From Allopontixanthobacter sp041741895 (lineage in GTDB: Bacteria; Pseudomonadota; Alphaproteobacteria; Sphingomonadales; Sphingomonadaceae): a DNA stretch of 64,000 nt. A program made the position numbers and the translations under genes. Shown piece after piece: positions 16,057-24,541 of the stretch (position 1 is the first letter of the stretch; each line of letters begins with the position of its first letter). The notes under the pieces are model-generated. The model saw nothing but the letters and a program-made list of their open reading frames with translations, did no database searches and was not told where the DNA came from. Location of the stretch: NCBI GenBank assembly GCA_041741895.1, contig JBGSJO010000042.1, forward strand, positions 1 through 64,000. Direction: 5' to 3'.

Positions 16057-18801
16057 ATGCCGCAGCCGCTTCCTCTCCCCGCGCTTCACGCCAGCCATGC
16101 CGGGACTTGGCTGCGCGATGCCAATGGCAACACCCGCGGCGTTTCCAAGGGCGAGGCGATCATGGCAGCGGCAGATACGCCGCTGCTGATGCTGAACGCG
16201 CCGCTCGTGGCATCGCGATTGGGCTATCCCGACCTGTCCGGCCTCGACTTGCTGGAATTATTCGCCTTCATCCATCCCGCGCGGTTTGTGGTGCCGACGC
16301 CAAAAGGGCTGGCACACGCGCTGGAACTGGACGAACCGGAAAGTGACGACCAGATCCCGGCCCTGTTGCAAATGGCCGCCGGGGTATTGCTGGAAGCCTG
16401 CGAGCGCGCGGATTGGGCGCAGCGGGACGGTGCCTGGTCCAGCCTTCAATCGCTGGCCAAGATGCGCTGGCCCTGGGCGCAAATCTGCGCGACGCATATC
16501 AAACGCCCTGAACAGGCCGAGAAATGGCTGTTCGCCAAACTGTCCGAATGGGACGAGGTGCCTGATCGGCCGCAGCCGAGGCAGATCATTCTGTCAGAAG
16601 ACGAGGTGGAGGCTCAGCTCGACCATCTGACAGGCGACGGCGCGGAACGGCGCGACGGGCAACGGATGTATGCGCGCGAAGTTGCCAGGATTTTCGCGCC
16701 GAGGGCGCAGCAGGGCCTGCCCCATGTCTTGCTGGCGCAAGCCGGGACCGGCATCGGCAAGACGCTGGGTTATCTCGCCCCGGCATCGCTATGGGCCAGC
16801 GCGGCGCAAGGCACGGTCTGGGTGTCTACCTACACCAAGAACCTGCAGCGCCAATTGCGCGCAGAAAGCCGCCGTGCCTGGGACGAACAGCGCGCCGATG
16901 GCACGCAGCCAGTGGTGGTGCGCAAGGGGCGTGAAAACTACCTGTGCCTGCTCAATCTGGAGGATGCACTGCAAGGCGGGTTTGGCGGGCGGGCGGCGAT
17001 CCTGGCGCAATTAGTGGCGCGGTGGGCGGGATTTTCGCGCGACGGGGACATGATCGGCGGGGATTTGCCCGGTTGGCTGGGTACATTATTTGGCAAACGG
17101 GGCATTTCCGCCCTGACCGATCAGCGCGGCGAATGCATCTATGCCGGGTGCCCGCATTACCGAAAATGCTTCATCGAACGCGCGGCCCGTGCCAGCGCGC
17201 AGGCCGATTTGGTCATCGCCAACCATGCGCTGGTGATGATCAACGCAGCGAGAGGCCGCGACCATGCCCAGCGCCCGACCCGGATCATCTTCGACGAAGG
17301 GCACCACGTATTCGACGCGGCAGATTCGACCTTTGCCGCCGCGCTGTCGGGACAGGAAGCGATCGAATTGCGCCGCTGGATCATCGGGCCGGAACGCAAG
17401 GCACGCGGCCGCAGGCGTGGGTTGGCAGCGCGGCTGGCCGATGTCGCCAGCTATGACGAGGCGGGCGGCAAAGCGGTCGAGGATGCCATTCGCGCGGCCC
17501 AGGCCATGCCGTCCGACGGTTGGCTGCAACGGCTGCATGATGGCGAGCCCTATGGCCCCTTGGAAACATTGTTCGCGGGGGTCCGCGCGGTAACCTATGC
17601 CCGCGATGAAAGCGCCAACGGGCTTGCAGGTCAGGAAGCTGGCTACGGCATCGAAACCGAGGCGGCCGGACTGGACGGCAATTTTGTGCAATTGGCCGGA
17701 CAGGCACAGGCCGCGCTGGCTGCCATTCGCCATCCGCTGGTCACCCTGGGCGGACGACTCGAAGCGGTGGTGGAAGATGCGCCCGACTGGCTGGATGCGC
17801 AGGGCCGTGCACGGATCGAAGGCGCGCGCCATTCGCTCGGTTGGCGCGTGGATTTGCTGACCGCGTGGGAAGCTTTGCTCGACCGGTTGGGCGGCCCGAC
17901 GGATCCTGAATTTGTCGATTGGCTGGCGGTTGACCGGTCCGACGCCCGCGAATTCGATATTGCGATCCATCGGCGTTGGCTGGATCCGATGAAGCCCTTC
18001 GCGCGCGTGGTTCTGGAACCGGCACATGGCGTGATGCTCACCTCCGCCACACTCACCGATCGGGGGGCTGACGGTCAGGAATGGGAGGGTGCGATCATCC
18101 GTTCCGGCGCACCGCATATCGATGTTGCGCCGCATCTGGCCGCCGCCGCCAGCCCATTCGACTATGCCAATCAGGCCGAAGTATTGATCGTCACCGATAT
18201 AAAGCGCGGCGACATACCGGCCCTGGCGGGTGCCTATGCCCGGTTGATAGAGGCTGCGGGCGGCGGTGTGCTGGGTCTGTTCACTGCAATCCGCCGGATG
18301 CGCGCGGTGCATGGGCGCATTGCCGACCGTCTCGCCCGCGCTGGATTGCCGCTATATGGCCAGCATGTCGATCCAATCGACACCGGCACTCTGGTGGATA
18401 TATTTCGCGATGATCCGCGCGCCACACTGCTTGGCACCGATGCCTTGCGCGACGGGGTGGATGTACCGGGGGAAAGCCTGCGCTGCGTGGTGATGGAACA
18501 GGTTCCGTGGCCGCGCCCGACAATCCTGCACCGCGCGCGCCGCGCGGCAAATGGCGGCAGCACCTATGATGACCGGCTGATCCGTGCGAAACTGGCGCAA
18601 GCATTTGGGCGGCTGATCCGCAGCAAGGATGACCGCGGTCACTTCGTGGTCCTGTCCGCCGCATTCCCCAGCCGCCTGCTCAGCGCCTTTCCGCCTGGCA
18701 CCCCTGTCACACGTGTGACACTGGAGGAGGCTTTACAACGCCTCGGCAAACGTGTTTGCCAACCAGAAACCGCATCAGGCGGCACGCAGCGAACCCAATG
18801 A
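16057..18801 (+). CDS. DinG/XPD-like ATP-dependent DNA helicase with Fe-S cluster
   Basis: 914 residues. Walker A AQAGTGIGKT, a DEAH-type box FDEGHHVFD, and motif VI region RLIRSKDDRGHF. Between motifs I and II lie Cys in NYLCLLN, GECIYAGC and YRKC, the four-Cys pattern of the 4Fe-4S domain in XPD/DinG helicases. It should unwind DNA 5' to 3' at D-loops or R-loops. I start at MPQPLPLPALHASHAGTWLR; ATG at 16018 adds 13 residues. Its last codons overlap a possible sixA start. Confidence 0.88.
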   Translation: MPQPLPLPALHASHAGTWLRDANGNTRGVSKGEAIMAAADTPLLMLNAPLVASRLGYPDLSGLDLLELFAFIHPARFVVPTPKGLAHALELDEPESDDQIPALLQMAAGVLLEACERADWAQRDGAWSSLQSLAKMRWPWAQICATHIKRPEQAEKWLFAKLSEWDEVPDRPQPRQIILSEDEVEAQLDHLTGDGAERRDGQRMYAREVARIFAPRAQQGLPHVLLAQAGTGIGKTLGYLAPASLWASAAQGTVWVSTYTKNLQRQLRAESRRAWDEQRADGTQPVVVRKGRENYLCLLNLEDALQGGFGGRAAILAQLVARWAGFSRDGDMIGGDLPGWLGTLFGKRGISALTDQRGECIYAGCPHYRKCFIERAARASAQADLVIANHALVMINAARGRDHAQRPTRIIFDEGHHVFDAADSTFAAALSGQEAIELRRWIIGPERKARGRRRGLAARLADVASYDEAGGKAVEDAIRAAQAMPSDGWLQRLHDGEPYGPLETLFAGVRAVTYARDESANGLAGQEAGYGIETEAAGLDGNFVQLAGQAQAALAAIRHPLVTLGGRLEAVVEDAPDWLDAQGRARIEGARHSLGWRVDLLTAWEALLDRLGGPTDPEFVDWLAVDRSDAREFDIAIHRRWLDPMKPFARVVLEPAHGVMLTSATLTDRGADGQEWEGAIIRSGAPHIDVAPHLAAAASPFDYANQAEVLIVTDIKRGDIPALAGAYARLIEAAGGGVLGLFTAIRRMRAVHGRIADRLARAGLPLYGQHVDPIDTGTLVDIFRDDPRATLLGTDALRDGVDVPGESLRCVVMEQVPWPRPTILHRARRAANGGSTYDDRLIRAKLAQAFGRLIRSKDDRGHFVVLSAAFPSRLLSAFPPGTPVTRVTLEEALQRLGKRVCQPETASGGTQRTQ
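18705..18720. repeat. Perfect 16-bp palindrome TGTCACACGTGTGACA
   Basis: Lies inside the end of the helicase gene, about 100 bp before sixA. It shares the core ACACGTGT with another palindrome at 35211-35222. It could be an operator for sixA or a coincidence of coding sequence. Confidence 0.35.
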
Positions 18802-18818
18802 AGGCAGGCAATCCGGAC

Positions 18819-19346
18819 ATGAAAACACTCGGTCTCCTGCGCCATGCCAAATCCGATTGGGACGATATGGCATCGCGCGATTTCGACCGCGGGCTGAATG
18901 ATCGCGGGCGCAAGGGTGCTTCTTTGATCGGGACGCATATCACGCGCCACGGGTTGAAATTTGACCGGCTTCTGGCCAGTCCCGCCGAACGCGTGCGCCA
19001 GACGCTGGCTGCAGCGCTTCCCGGCTTGGATCCGGAGTTCGACCAGCGCCTGTATTTGGCGGGCACCGATACGCTGTTGGAGGTGCTGCGCGAAAAAGGC
19101 GGCGATGCCGATGCCCTGCTGGTCGCCGGGCACAACCCCGGCCTGCAGGAATTGCTGTTCGCGCTGGTTCCGCCATCGGCGGAGGATTCGCTATTCGATA
19201 ATGCCGCAAACAAATATCCGACCGGGACTTTCGCGGTTTTCAAGCTGGGTATCGATAACTGGGTTGATCTGGATGAAAATTGCGGAACATTGGTCCATTT
19301 CATGCGTCCGCGCGACCTCGATCCCAGTCTGGGGCCGGAATACTGA
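18819..19346 (+). CDS. sixA: SixA-like phosphohistidine phosphatase
   Basis: 175 residues of the histidine phosphatase superfamily: catalytic RHG-type motif LLRHAKSDWDD near the N-terminus, ASPAERVRQT, and VAGHNPGLQE with the second catalytic His. SixA removes phosphate from histidine in phosphotransfer proteins. I start at MKTLGLLRHAK; an ATG at 18798 would overlap the helicase stop as ATGA and add seven residues. Close linkage suggests it is read with the helicase. Confidence 0.82.
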   Translation: MKTLGLLRHAKSDWDDMASRDFDRGLNDRGRKGASLIGTHITRHGLKFDRLLASPAERVRQTLAAALPGLDPEFDQRLYLAGTDTLLEVLREKGGDADALLVAGHNPGLQELLFALVPPSAEDSLFDNAANKYPTGTFAVFKLGIDNWVDLDENCGTLVHFMRPRDLDPSLGPEY

Positions 19347-19425
19347 TCAGCCTGTCAAGTGACCGGTTCGGGTGAATGGCGCTCCGCCGATCGACCCTGC
19401 TGGCCGGCGCTGCATTCCAATTCCA

Positions 19426-19878
19426 TCAACCCAAAACGAATCGCGGTCCCGGCCCGCTTTCTGCTGCCTCGTCCTGACTGTTGTACAATTTGCAGCGCGA
19501 CAGGCTGAGGCAACCGCAGCCAATGCAGCCATCTAGCTTGCTGCGCGTACGGGTCAGCTGGGCAATCTTGCGGTCGAGCTGGTCGCGGATCGAGGCACTG
19601 ATGGCGCGCCAATCCTTTGCCGTTGGCGTCCTGCCCTGCGGCAGCTTGGCCAGCTCGTCCTCGATTTCGGACAGGGCCAACCCCAATTGCTGGGCGATCA
19701 GAATAAAGCTCAGGCGCCTGATGTCAGAACGCAGGAAGCGGCGCTGGTTGCCGTTCGTCCGCATCGGCTGGACCAGCCCCTTGTTCTCGTAAAACCGGAT
19801 CGCAGAAACCGACAGGCCGGTGCGCCGCGCGAGATCCCCGATGGGGAGAAAATCATTCTTGCTCAGCTTACGCGGCAT
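19426..19878 (-). CDS. soxR: Redox-sensitive transcriptional activator SoxR
   Basis: 150 residues of the MerR family. The helix-turn-helix is IGDLARRTGLSVSAIRFYEN; a dimerisation helix follows. The [2Fe-2S] ligands are Cys118, Cys121, Cys123 and Cys129 (C-x2-C-x-C-x5-C), diagnostic of SoxR. Oxidation by redox-cycling compounds or superoxide activates it. No soxS is nearby; as in most non-enteric bacteria it probably controls a few direct targets, here the divergent glyoxalase-fold gene. Confidence 0.93.
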   Translation of the reverse strand: MPRKLSKNDFLPIGDLARRTGLSVSAIRFYENKGLVQPMRTNGNQRRFLRSDIRRLSFILIAQQLGLALSEIEDELAKLPQGRTPTAKDWRAISASIRDQLDRKIAQLTRTRSKLDGCIGCGCLSLSRCKLYNSQDEAAESGPGPRFVLG

Positions 19879-19905
19879 GGCCCGGATCCCTCGAGAATAA
19901 ATTGC

Positions 19906-19936
19906 TTGACCTCAACTTAGCTTGAGATTGCAGGAT
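19906..19936 (+). promoter_or_regulatory. SoxR-dependent promoter with 19-bp spacer
   Basis: TTGACC (19906-19911) and CAGGAT (19931-19936) are separated by 19 bp, the overlong spacer of MerR/SoxR promoters. Inside is the SoxR-box-like palindrome CTCAA-CTTAGC-TTGAG (19911-19926), close to the E. coli soxS site CCTCAAGTTAACTTGAGG. It points toward the gene at 20028. Confidence 0.75.
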
Positions 19937-20027
19937 AGACAAATGCGATGATTCGTACCCGCCCGCGTATCTTTCCGGCTTGGCGGAAAAACGGGCATTG
20001 CCAGCTTAGCAAATTCAGGAGAAATCA

Positions 20028-20402
20028 ATGTCCATAGCCAAACTCGAACACGTCAATCTGACAGTCACCAACCCGGCCCGCACGGCCGCATTGCTGACTG
20101 ACCTGTGCGGCTGGCATATCCGGTGGGAGGGGCCATCCATGAACAATGGCCGCACCATCCATGTCGGCAGCGACACCGCCTATCTGGCGCTGTACACCAA
20201 CGACCAGGTCACCGGCGGATTTGCCAAGGGCCAGCCGCTCAGCCATGTCGGGCTGCAGGTTGATGACCTGGCCGCCGCAGAAAAGACCGTTGTCGAAGCC
20301 GGCCTCGAGCCGTTCAGTCACGGGACCTACAACCCCGGCCCGGCGACCTTCTATTTTCTCGACTGGGACGGGATCGAATTCGAGGTGGTCAGCTATGAAT
20401 GA
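20028..20402 (+). CDS. VOC/glyoxalase-fold protein, likely SoxR target
   Basis: 124 residues with the vicinal oxygen chelate fold: N-terminal KLEHVNLTVTNPARTAALLTD, central LAEKTV helix region and C-terminal FYFLDWDGIEFEVVSYE. Possible metal ligands are His at EHVNL, His in SHVGLQ and Glu in GIEFEVV. Members detoxify methylglyoxal, epoxides or antibiotics. The ATG has AGGAG seven bases upstream (20017-20021). The SoxR-type promoter 90 bp upstream points to a role under redox stress. Confidence 0.82.
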   Translation: MSIAKLEHVNLTVTNPARTAALLTDLCGWHIRWEGPSMNNGRTIHVGSDTAYLALYTNDQVTGGFAKGQPLSHVGLQVDDLAAAEKTVVEAGLEPFSHGTYNPGPATFYFLDWDGIEFEVVSYE

Positions 20403-20447
20403 ACCGATCCTGCGAGAACCGATGTTCGTCCGCAATGACCGATCATG

Positions 20448-21068
20448 TCAGACGAGTTTTGGCCCTCCGCCGCGCGACCAGAGCTCGTCGGTCCGGTCAA
20501 TCGAAACCTCCCCGTCCCAAGCGCGGCACATGTCCAGTGCGGCATCAGGATCGCCTGCCAGCCAGACCGGATAATCATCCGCATGAAGCAGCACGGGCAT
20601 CCTGCGGTGGACCTCTGCGGCGGGACCGGCGGCGTCTGTCATGACCATCGAATAGACGTCGCCCCACTCCTCGCTCGATCGCCAAATTCCTGCCGCTGCG
20701 AACAGTTCGGCGCCGGGAACCGTCAGCCATGTACGGGTCATCGCACCCTTGGGGCCCTGAGCTTCGGCCCAGCCGCTTAGCGGGATCAGGCAGCGCCGCG
20801 CCGCAAAACTCGACTTCCAGAAGAAGCTGGCGAGTTTGTCGGTCCGGGCATTGTTGACCGGTTTCGACTTCAACAGCTGCCCCTTGGCGCCCTTCGTCTG
20901 AAGCGGAAACCCCCAGATCATTTGCCGCAAATAGCCACTTTCCACCACCAGGCCGGGGTAACCCGGATAGACTTCCGATCCCAGATTGCTGCCTCCGGCG
21001 TCATTGACCGCATCAAACAATCCGGCGACTTCATCGACCGTCCGTGTCATCCGGTAGAGATTGCACAT
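20448..21068 (-). CDS. SRAP/YedK abasic-site processing protein
   Basis: 206 residues from MCNLYRMTRTVDEVA. Cys2 becomes the N-terminal catalytic residue after Met removal and cross-links abasic sites in single-stranded DNA. Other conserved family points are visible: KPVNNARTDK, LSGWAEAQ (Glu), and EVHRRMPVLL (His). It protects replication forks. Its start overlaps the ubiA stop by 1 nt (TGATG). The frame extends upstream into ubiA antisense-free sequence but Cys2 fixes the start. Confidence 0.9.
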   Translation of the reverse strand: MCNLYRMTRTVDEVAGLFDAVNDAGGSNLGSEVYPGYPGLVVESGYLRQMIWGFPLQTKGAKGQLLKSKPVNNARTDKLASFFWKSSFAARRCLIPLSGWAEAQGPKGAMTRTWLTVPGAELFAAAGIWRSSEEWGDVYSMVMTDAAGPAAEVHRRMPVLLHADDYPVWLAGDPDAALDMCRAWDGEVSIDRTDELWSRGGGPKLV

Positions 21069-21970
21069 CAGGCATTCCCCACGACAAAACAGGCCGCCGC
21101 CATCAGCGCACCGGCAAACCGGTTCGACCGGAACCGCGCAAGGGGGTTGTCCGGGTCGGTTTCGTCGAGGCTGGCCACTTGCCAGCCGAGGTGAAGCGCC
21201 ATTGGCACCAGCGCAAGCAGCGCCAGCAGATCGTGGCGCAGCAGCCAGAAGCCGAGCGCCCATAACCCGGTGGCTGCGCCATAAAATAACGCCACCCCTA
21301 TCCTGACCCGCGCGCCCATTTTCAGCGCGCTGGACCGGATGCCAACCAGCGCGTCATCCTCCCGGTCCTGCAGGGCGTAGATCGTGTCATAGCCGATCAC
21401 CCACATCACGCTTCCGGCATAAATCGCGGCAAGTACGTCCCAATTATCGCTCCGCAGCGCTGTCCAGCCAACCAGCAGACCCCAGGTAAAAACCAGCCCC
21501 AGCCACGCCTGCGGCCACCATGTGATCCGTTTCATGAAAGGATATGCGGCCACCAGGGCCAGGCTGGCCAATGCGACCAATTGCGCCTGCCAGCGCAATT
21601 GCAGCAGCACGATCAGCCCAACCAGACTTAGCGCAGTCAGCCAGATCCAGGCTGCGCGGTTTGATATTCGCCTGCTCGCCACCGGGCGCGCGGCGGTGCG
21701 GGCGACCTTCCGATCCAGATCGGCATCGACAATGTCATTATACACACAGCCCGCCCCGCGCATCGCTATGCTGCCCAGCAGCATCCAGCCGAGCAATGCC
21801 AATTGCCAGCCGCCCCCCGCAAGCCAGACGCCCCAGGCGCAGGGCCAGAACAGCAACCACCAGCCGATCGGCCTGTCGAATCGTGCCAATTGCGCCAGGT
21901 CCCTGGGCATTTGCGGCAGACGCGCAATCAAACCGCGATGCTGGCTGTCGGGGACGATTTCTTCGTTCAT
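21068..21970 (-). CDS. ubiA: 4-hydroxybenzoate polyprenyltransferase UbiA
   Basis: 300 residues, about eight membrane helices. The first Asp-rich motif is NDIVDADLDRKVARTAARP and the second is DTIYALQDREDD, which bind Mg-prenyl diphosphate. It joins 4-hydroxybenzoate to the polyprenyl chain in ubiquinone synthesis, which serves the respiratory chain encoded further right. It is co-translated with the SRAP gene and divergent from rsmE by 38 bp. Confidence 0.93.
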   Translation of the reverse strand: MNEEIVPDSQHRGLIARLPQMPRDLAQLARFDRPIGWWLLFWPCAWGVWLAGGGWQLALLGWMLLGSIAMRGAGCVYNDIVDADLDRKVARTAARPVASRRISNRAAWIWLTALSLVGLIVLLQLRWQAQLVALASLALVAAYPFMKRITWWPQAWLGLVFTWGLLVGWTALRSDNWDVLAAIYAGSVMWVIGYDTIYALQDREDDALVGIRSSALKMGARVRIGVALFYGAATGLWALGFWLLRHDLLALLALVPMALHLGWQVASLDETDPDNPLARFRSNRFAGALMAAACFVVGNA

Positions 21971-22008
21971 GCTTGCGTCCTACCGAGTGCGGAGCCTAGT
22001 GGGAAGCC

Positions 22009-22767
22009 ATGCCTGCACCCCCTAGCCCGAGAACACCGGAATGGCCCCCGCGCAGCGCCCCGCGCTTGTTTGTCCCCGGCCCTTTGGCGGCGGGTTCGGC
22101 CGTCTTGCTGGACGGGAACCAGGCGCATTACCTCAGCCGCGTCATGCGGGCGAAGGGGGGTGATATCGTGATCCTGTGCGACAATGTAACAGGTGAATGG
22201 GCGGCATCGGTCATCTCGGCAGGCAAACGGGAAATCGCGCTGGAGGTTTCACAATGCCTGCGCCCGCGCGAGGACGTGCCCGATTTCTGGCTGTGCGCCG
22301 CCTTGCTCAAGAAAGACCGCTTCGATCTGGTGCTGGAAAAGGCGACCGAACTTGGCGCCGTGAAAATCCAGCCGGTGATCACCCGGCGCTGCGTGGCGGA
22401 TAAACTCAATCTCGACCGCGCGCGAACAATCGTGATCGAAGCTGCAGAACAATGCGCGCGCACCGCCCTGCCGGAAGTGGCCGAGCCGGTAAAGCTGGAG
22501 GCGCTGCTCGCCAGTTGGCCCGCCGCGCGCACGATGTTCTTCGCTGATGAAACCGGTGGGGAGCCCGCTGCCACGGCATTTTCGGCTGCGGGAACCCCGG
22601 CGGCGATGATAATCGGGCCGGAAGGCGGCTTCGACCCATCTGAGAGAATTATTTTGCGGGGACACCGTCAGGTGAAACCAATCACCCTCGGCCCGCGAAT
22701 ACTCCGGGGAGAAACCGCGGCAATCGCGGCAACAGCATTATGGATGGGGACCACGGGTGACTGGTGA
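22009..22767 (+). CDS. rsmE: 16S rRNA (uracil1498-N3)-methyltransferase RsmE
   Basis: 252 residues of the SPOUT family. The N-terminal PUA-like part has APRLFVPGPL and HYLSRVMRAKGGDIV. The SAM-binding knot has MIIGPEGGFDPSERI and ITLGPRILRGETAAIAA. It methylates U1498 of 16S rRNA. An open reading lead of about 20 Pro-rich residues precedes the domain, so the true start could be a little downstream. It is followed 69 bp later by gshA. Confidence 0.9.
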   Translation: MPAPPSPRTPEWPPRSAPRLFVPGPLAAGSAVLLDGNQAHYLSRVMRAKGGDIVILCDNVTGEWAASVISAGKREIALEVSQCLRPREDVPDFWLCAALLKKDRFDLVLEKATELGAVKIQPVITRRCVADKLNLDRARTIVIEAAEQCARTALPEVAEPVKLEALLASWPAARTMFFADETGGEPAATAFSAAGTPAAMIIGPEGGFDPSERIILRGHRQVKPITLGPRILRGETAAIAATALWMGTTGDW

Positions 22768-22836
22768 AATACGGCAGGCATGCCTGCGGATTAATAATAC
22801 TGGCGCCGATGCATCCAGTTGCCTAACGAAACCGGC

Positions 22837-24222
22837 ATGAGCACACGCACCGCAGAAGGGCCGGAAGACCCGATCATCGAAAGTCGCGACCAATTGGTTG
22901 CCCCCATGCAAAATGGCGAAAAGCCGGCCAGTTCATGGCGTATCGGCACCGAACATGAAAAGCTGGTCTATTGCCGCAAGGATTTCCACGCGCCATCCTA
23001 TGACGAGCGTTGCGGCATCCGCGACATGCTGATGGCGCTGCGTGAATTCGGGTGGGAACCGATCGAGGAATGCGGCCCCGACGGAAAAATGCGGGTGATC
23101 GCCATGAGCGGCGTTGATGGCGCGGTCAGCCTGGAACCGGCCGGGCAGCTCGAATTATCCGGTGCCCCGCTGGAAAATCTGCACCAGACCTGCGCCGAAA
23201 CCGGGCGGCATCTGGAACAGGTAAAAGCCATTGGCGAACGCTGCGGCGTTGGATTCCTCGGCCTCGGCATGTGGCCGGACAAGACCCGCGAAGAACTGCC
23301 GATCATGCCCAAGGGGCGTTACGAGATCATGCTGCGGCACATGCCGCGCGTCGGCAATCTCGGCCTGGACATGATGCTGCGGACCTGCACCATCCAGGTC
23401 AATCTCGATTATTCGTCCGAAGCGGACATGGCGAAGAAATTCCGCACCAGCCTGGCGCTGCAACCACTGGCGACCGCGCTGTTTGCCAATTCACCGTTCA
23501 CCGAAGGCAAGCCCAACGGTTTCCTCAGCTACCGCAGCCATATCTGGTCCGACACCGATCCGCACCGCACGGGCATGTTACCCTTCGTGTTCGACGATGA
23601 TTTCGGTTATGAACGCTATGTCGATTACATGCTCGACGTGCCGATGTATTTCGTGTTTCGGGACGGCAAATATATTGATGCGGCCGGCCTCAGCTTCCGC
23701 GATTTTCTCAACGGCGAATTGTCGGTGTTGCCGGGGGAAAAACCGCGGGAGAGTGACTGGTGGGATCATCTATCCACCGCTTTTCCCGAAGTGCGCCTGA
23801 AAAGCTTCCTTGAAATGCGCGGCGCCGATGGCGGGCCATGGTCGCGGATTTGCGCCCTGCCCGCGTTCTGGGTCGGGTTAATGTATGATCAGAGCGCGCT
23901 GGATGCGGCCTGGGATCTGGTCAAGGACTGGACGATGGAAGAGCGCGAGAATCTGCGCAATGTGGTTCCGAAACTCGCCCTGGACGCGCCGATACCGGGC
24001 GGCGGAACCTTGCGCGACCTGGGCAGGGAAGCACTCAGGATTTCGCGCGCCGGCCTGTCTGCCCGCGCCCGACTCAACTCCAGCGGCGATAACGAAACCG
24101 GCTTTCTCGATACGCTGGACGAGATCGTCGCCAGCGGCAAAGTGCCGGCGCAGCGCCTGCTGGATCACTACCATGGTGAATGGGGCGGCGATATCAGCCA
24201 CGTTTACAAATATAGTTTTTGA
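22837..24222 (+). CDS. gshA: Glutamate-cysteine ligase GshA, plant/proteobacterial type
   Basis: 461 residues from MSTRTAEGPEDPIIESR. Conserved segments WRIGTEHEKLVY, GAVSLEPAGQLELSGAPLEN, GLGMWPD and TCTIQVNLDYSSE belong to the class of glutamate-cysteine ligases shared by alphaproteobacteria and plants. It makes gamma-glutamylcysteine, the first step to glutathione. A TTG codon at 22819 could extend it by six residues. The next gene follows after 16 bp and is probably co-transcribed. Confidence 0.92.
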   Translation: MSTRTAEGPEDPIIESRDQLVAPMQNGEKPASSWRIGTEHEKLVYCRKDFHAPSYDERCGIRDMLMALREFGWEPIEECGPDGKMRVIAMSGVDGAVSLEPAGQLELSGAPLENLHQTCAETGRHLEQVKAIGERCGVGFLGLGMWPDKTREELPIMPKGRYEIMLRHMPRVGNLGLDMMLRTCTIQVNLDYSSEADMAKKFRTSLALQPLATALFANSPFTEGKPNGFLSYRSHIWSDTDPHRTGMLPFVFDDDFGYERYVDYMLDVPMYFVFRDGKYIDAAGLSFRDFLNGELSVLPGEKPRESDWWDHLSTAFPEVRLKSFLEMRGADGGPWSRICALPAFWVGLMYDQSALDAAWDLVKDWTMEERENLRNVVPKLALDAPIPGGGTLRDLGREALRISRAGLSARARLNSSGDNETGFLDTLDEIVASGKVPAQRLLDHYHGEWGGDISHVYKYSF

Positions 24223-24238
24223 CTTGAGGAATGACGCG

Positions 24239-24541
24239 ATGATTCTGGTAATTGGTACTGTCAAATTTGCCGCAGGCGGAATCGCCAGCCTGGCCGATGC
24301 GGCGCGCACGATGATTGCGAAGACGTTGCAGGAAGACGGCTGCATCCGCTATACTTTTGCGCAGGACTTGACCGATCCTGACGTAATGGTCATTTCCGAA
24401 GCATGGCGCGACAAGCCCGCGCTATTGGCCCACGCGGCAACGGCGCATATGGCCGAATGGCGCACTGCCTGCGGCGAAATCGGTGTGGTCGATCGCAGCC
24501 TCAGGCTGCATGAAACGGACGAGGGCCAGCCGCTCGGCTGA
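24239..24541 (+). CDS. Antibiotic biosynthesis monooxygenase (ABM) domain protein
   Basis: 100 residues, a single ABM ferredoxin-like domain: MILVIGTVKFAAG at the start, EDGCIRYTFAQDLTDPDVM and VISEAWRDKPALLAHAATAH. Small members act on quinols or as unknown cofactor-free oxygenases. The ATG is preceded by GAGGA. It follows gshA closely and ends at the base before the convergent ICMT-like gene begins. Confidence 0.82.
   Translation: MILVIGTVKFAAGGIASLADAARTMIAKTLQEDGCIRYTFAQDLTDPDVMVISEAWRDKPALLAHAATAHMAEWRTACGEIGVVDRSLRLHETDEGQPLG

Noticed and set aside
17086..18312. 408-codon minus-strand frame
   Set aside because: Antisense of the helicase gene in GC-rich DNA; no start signal and no recognisable domain.
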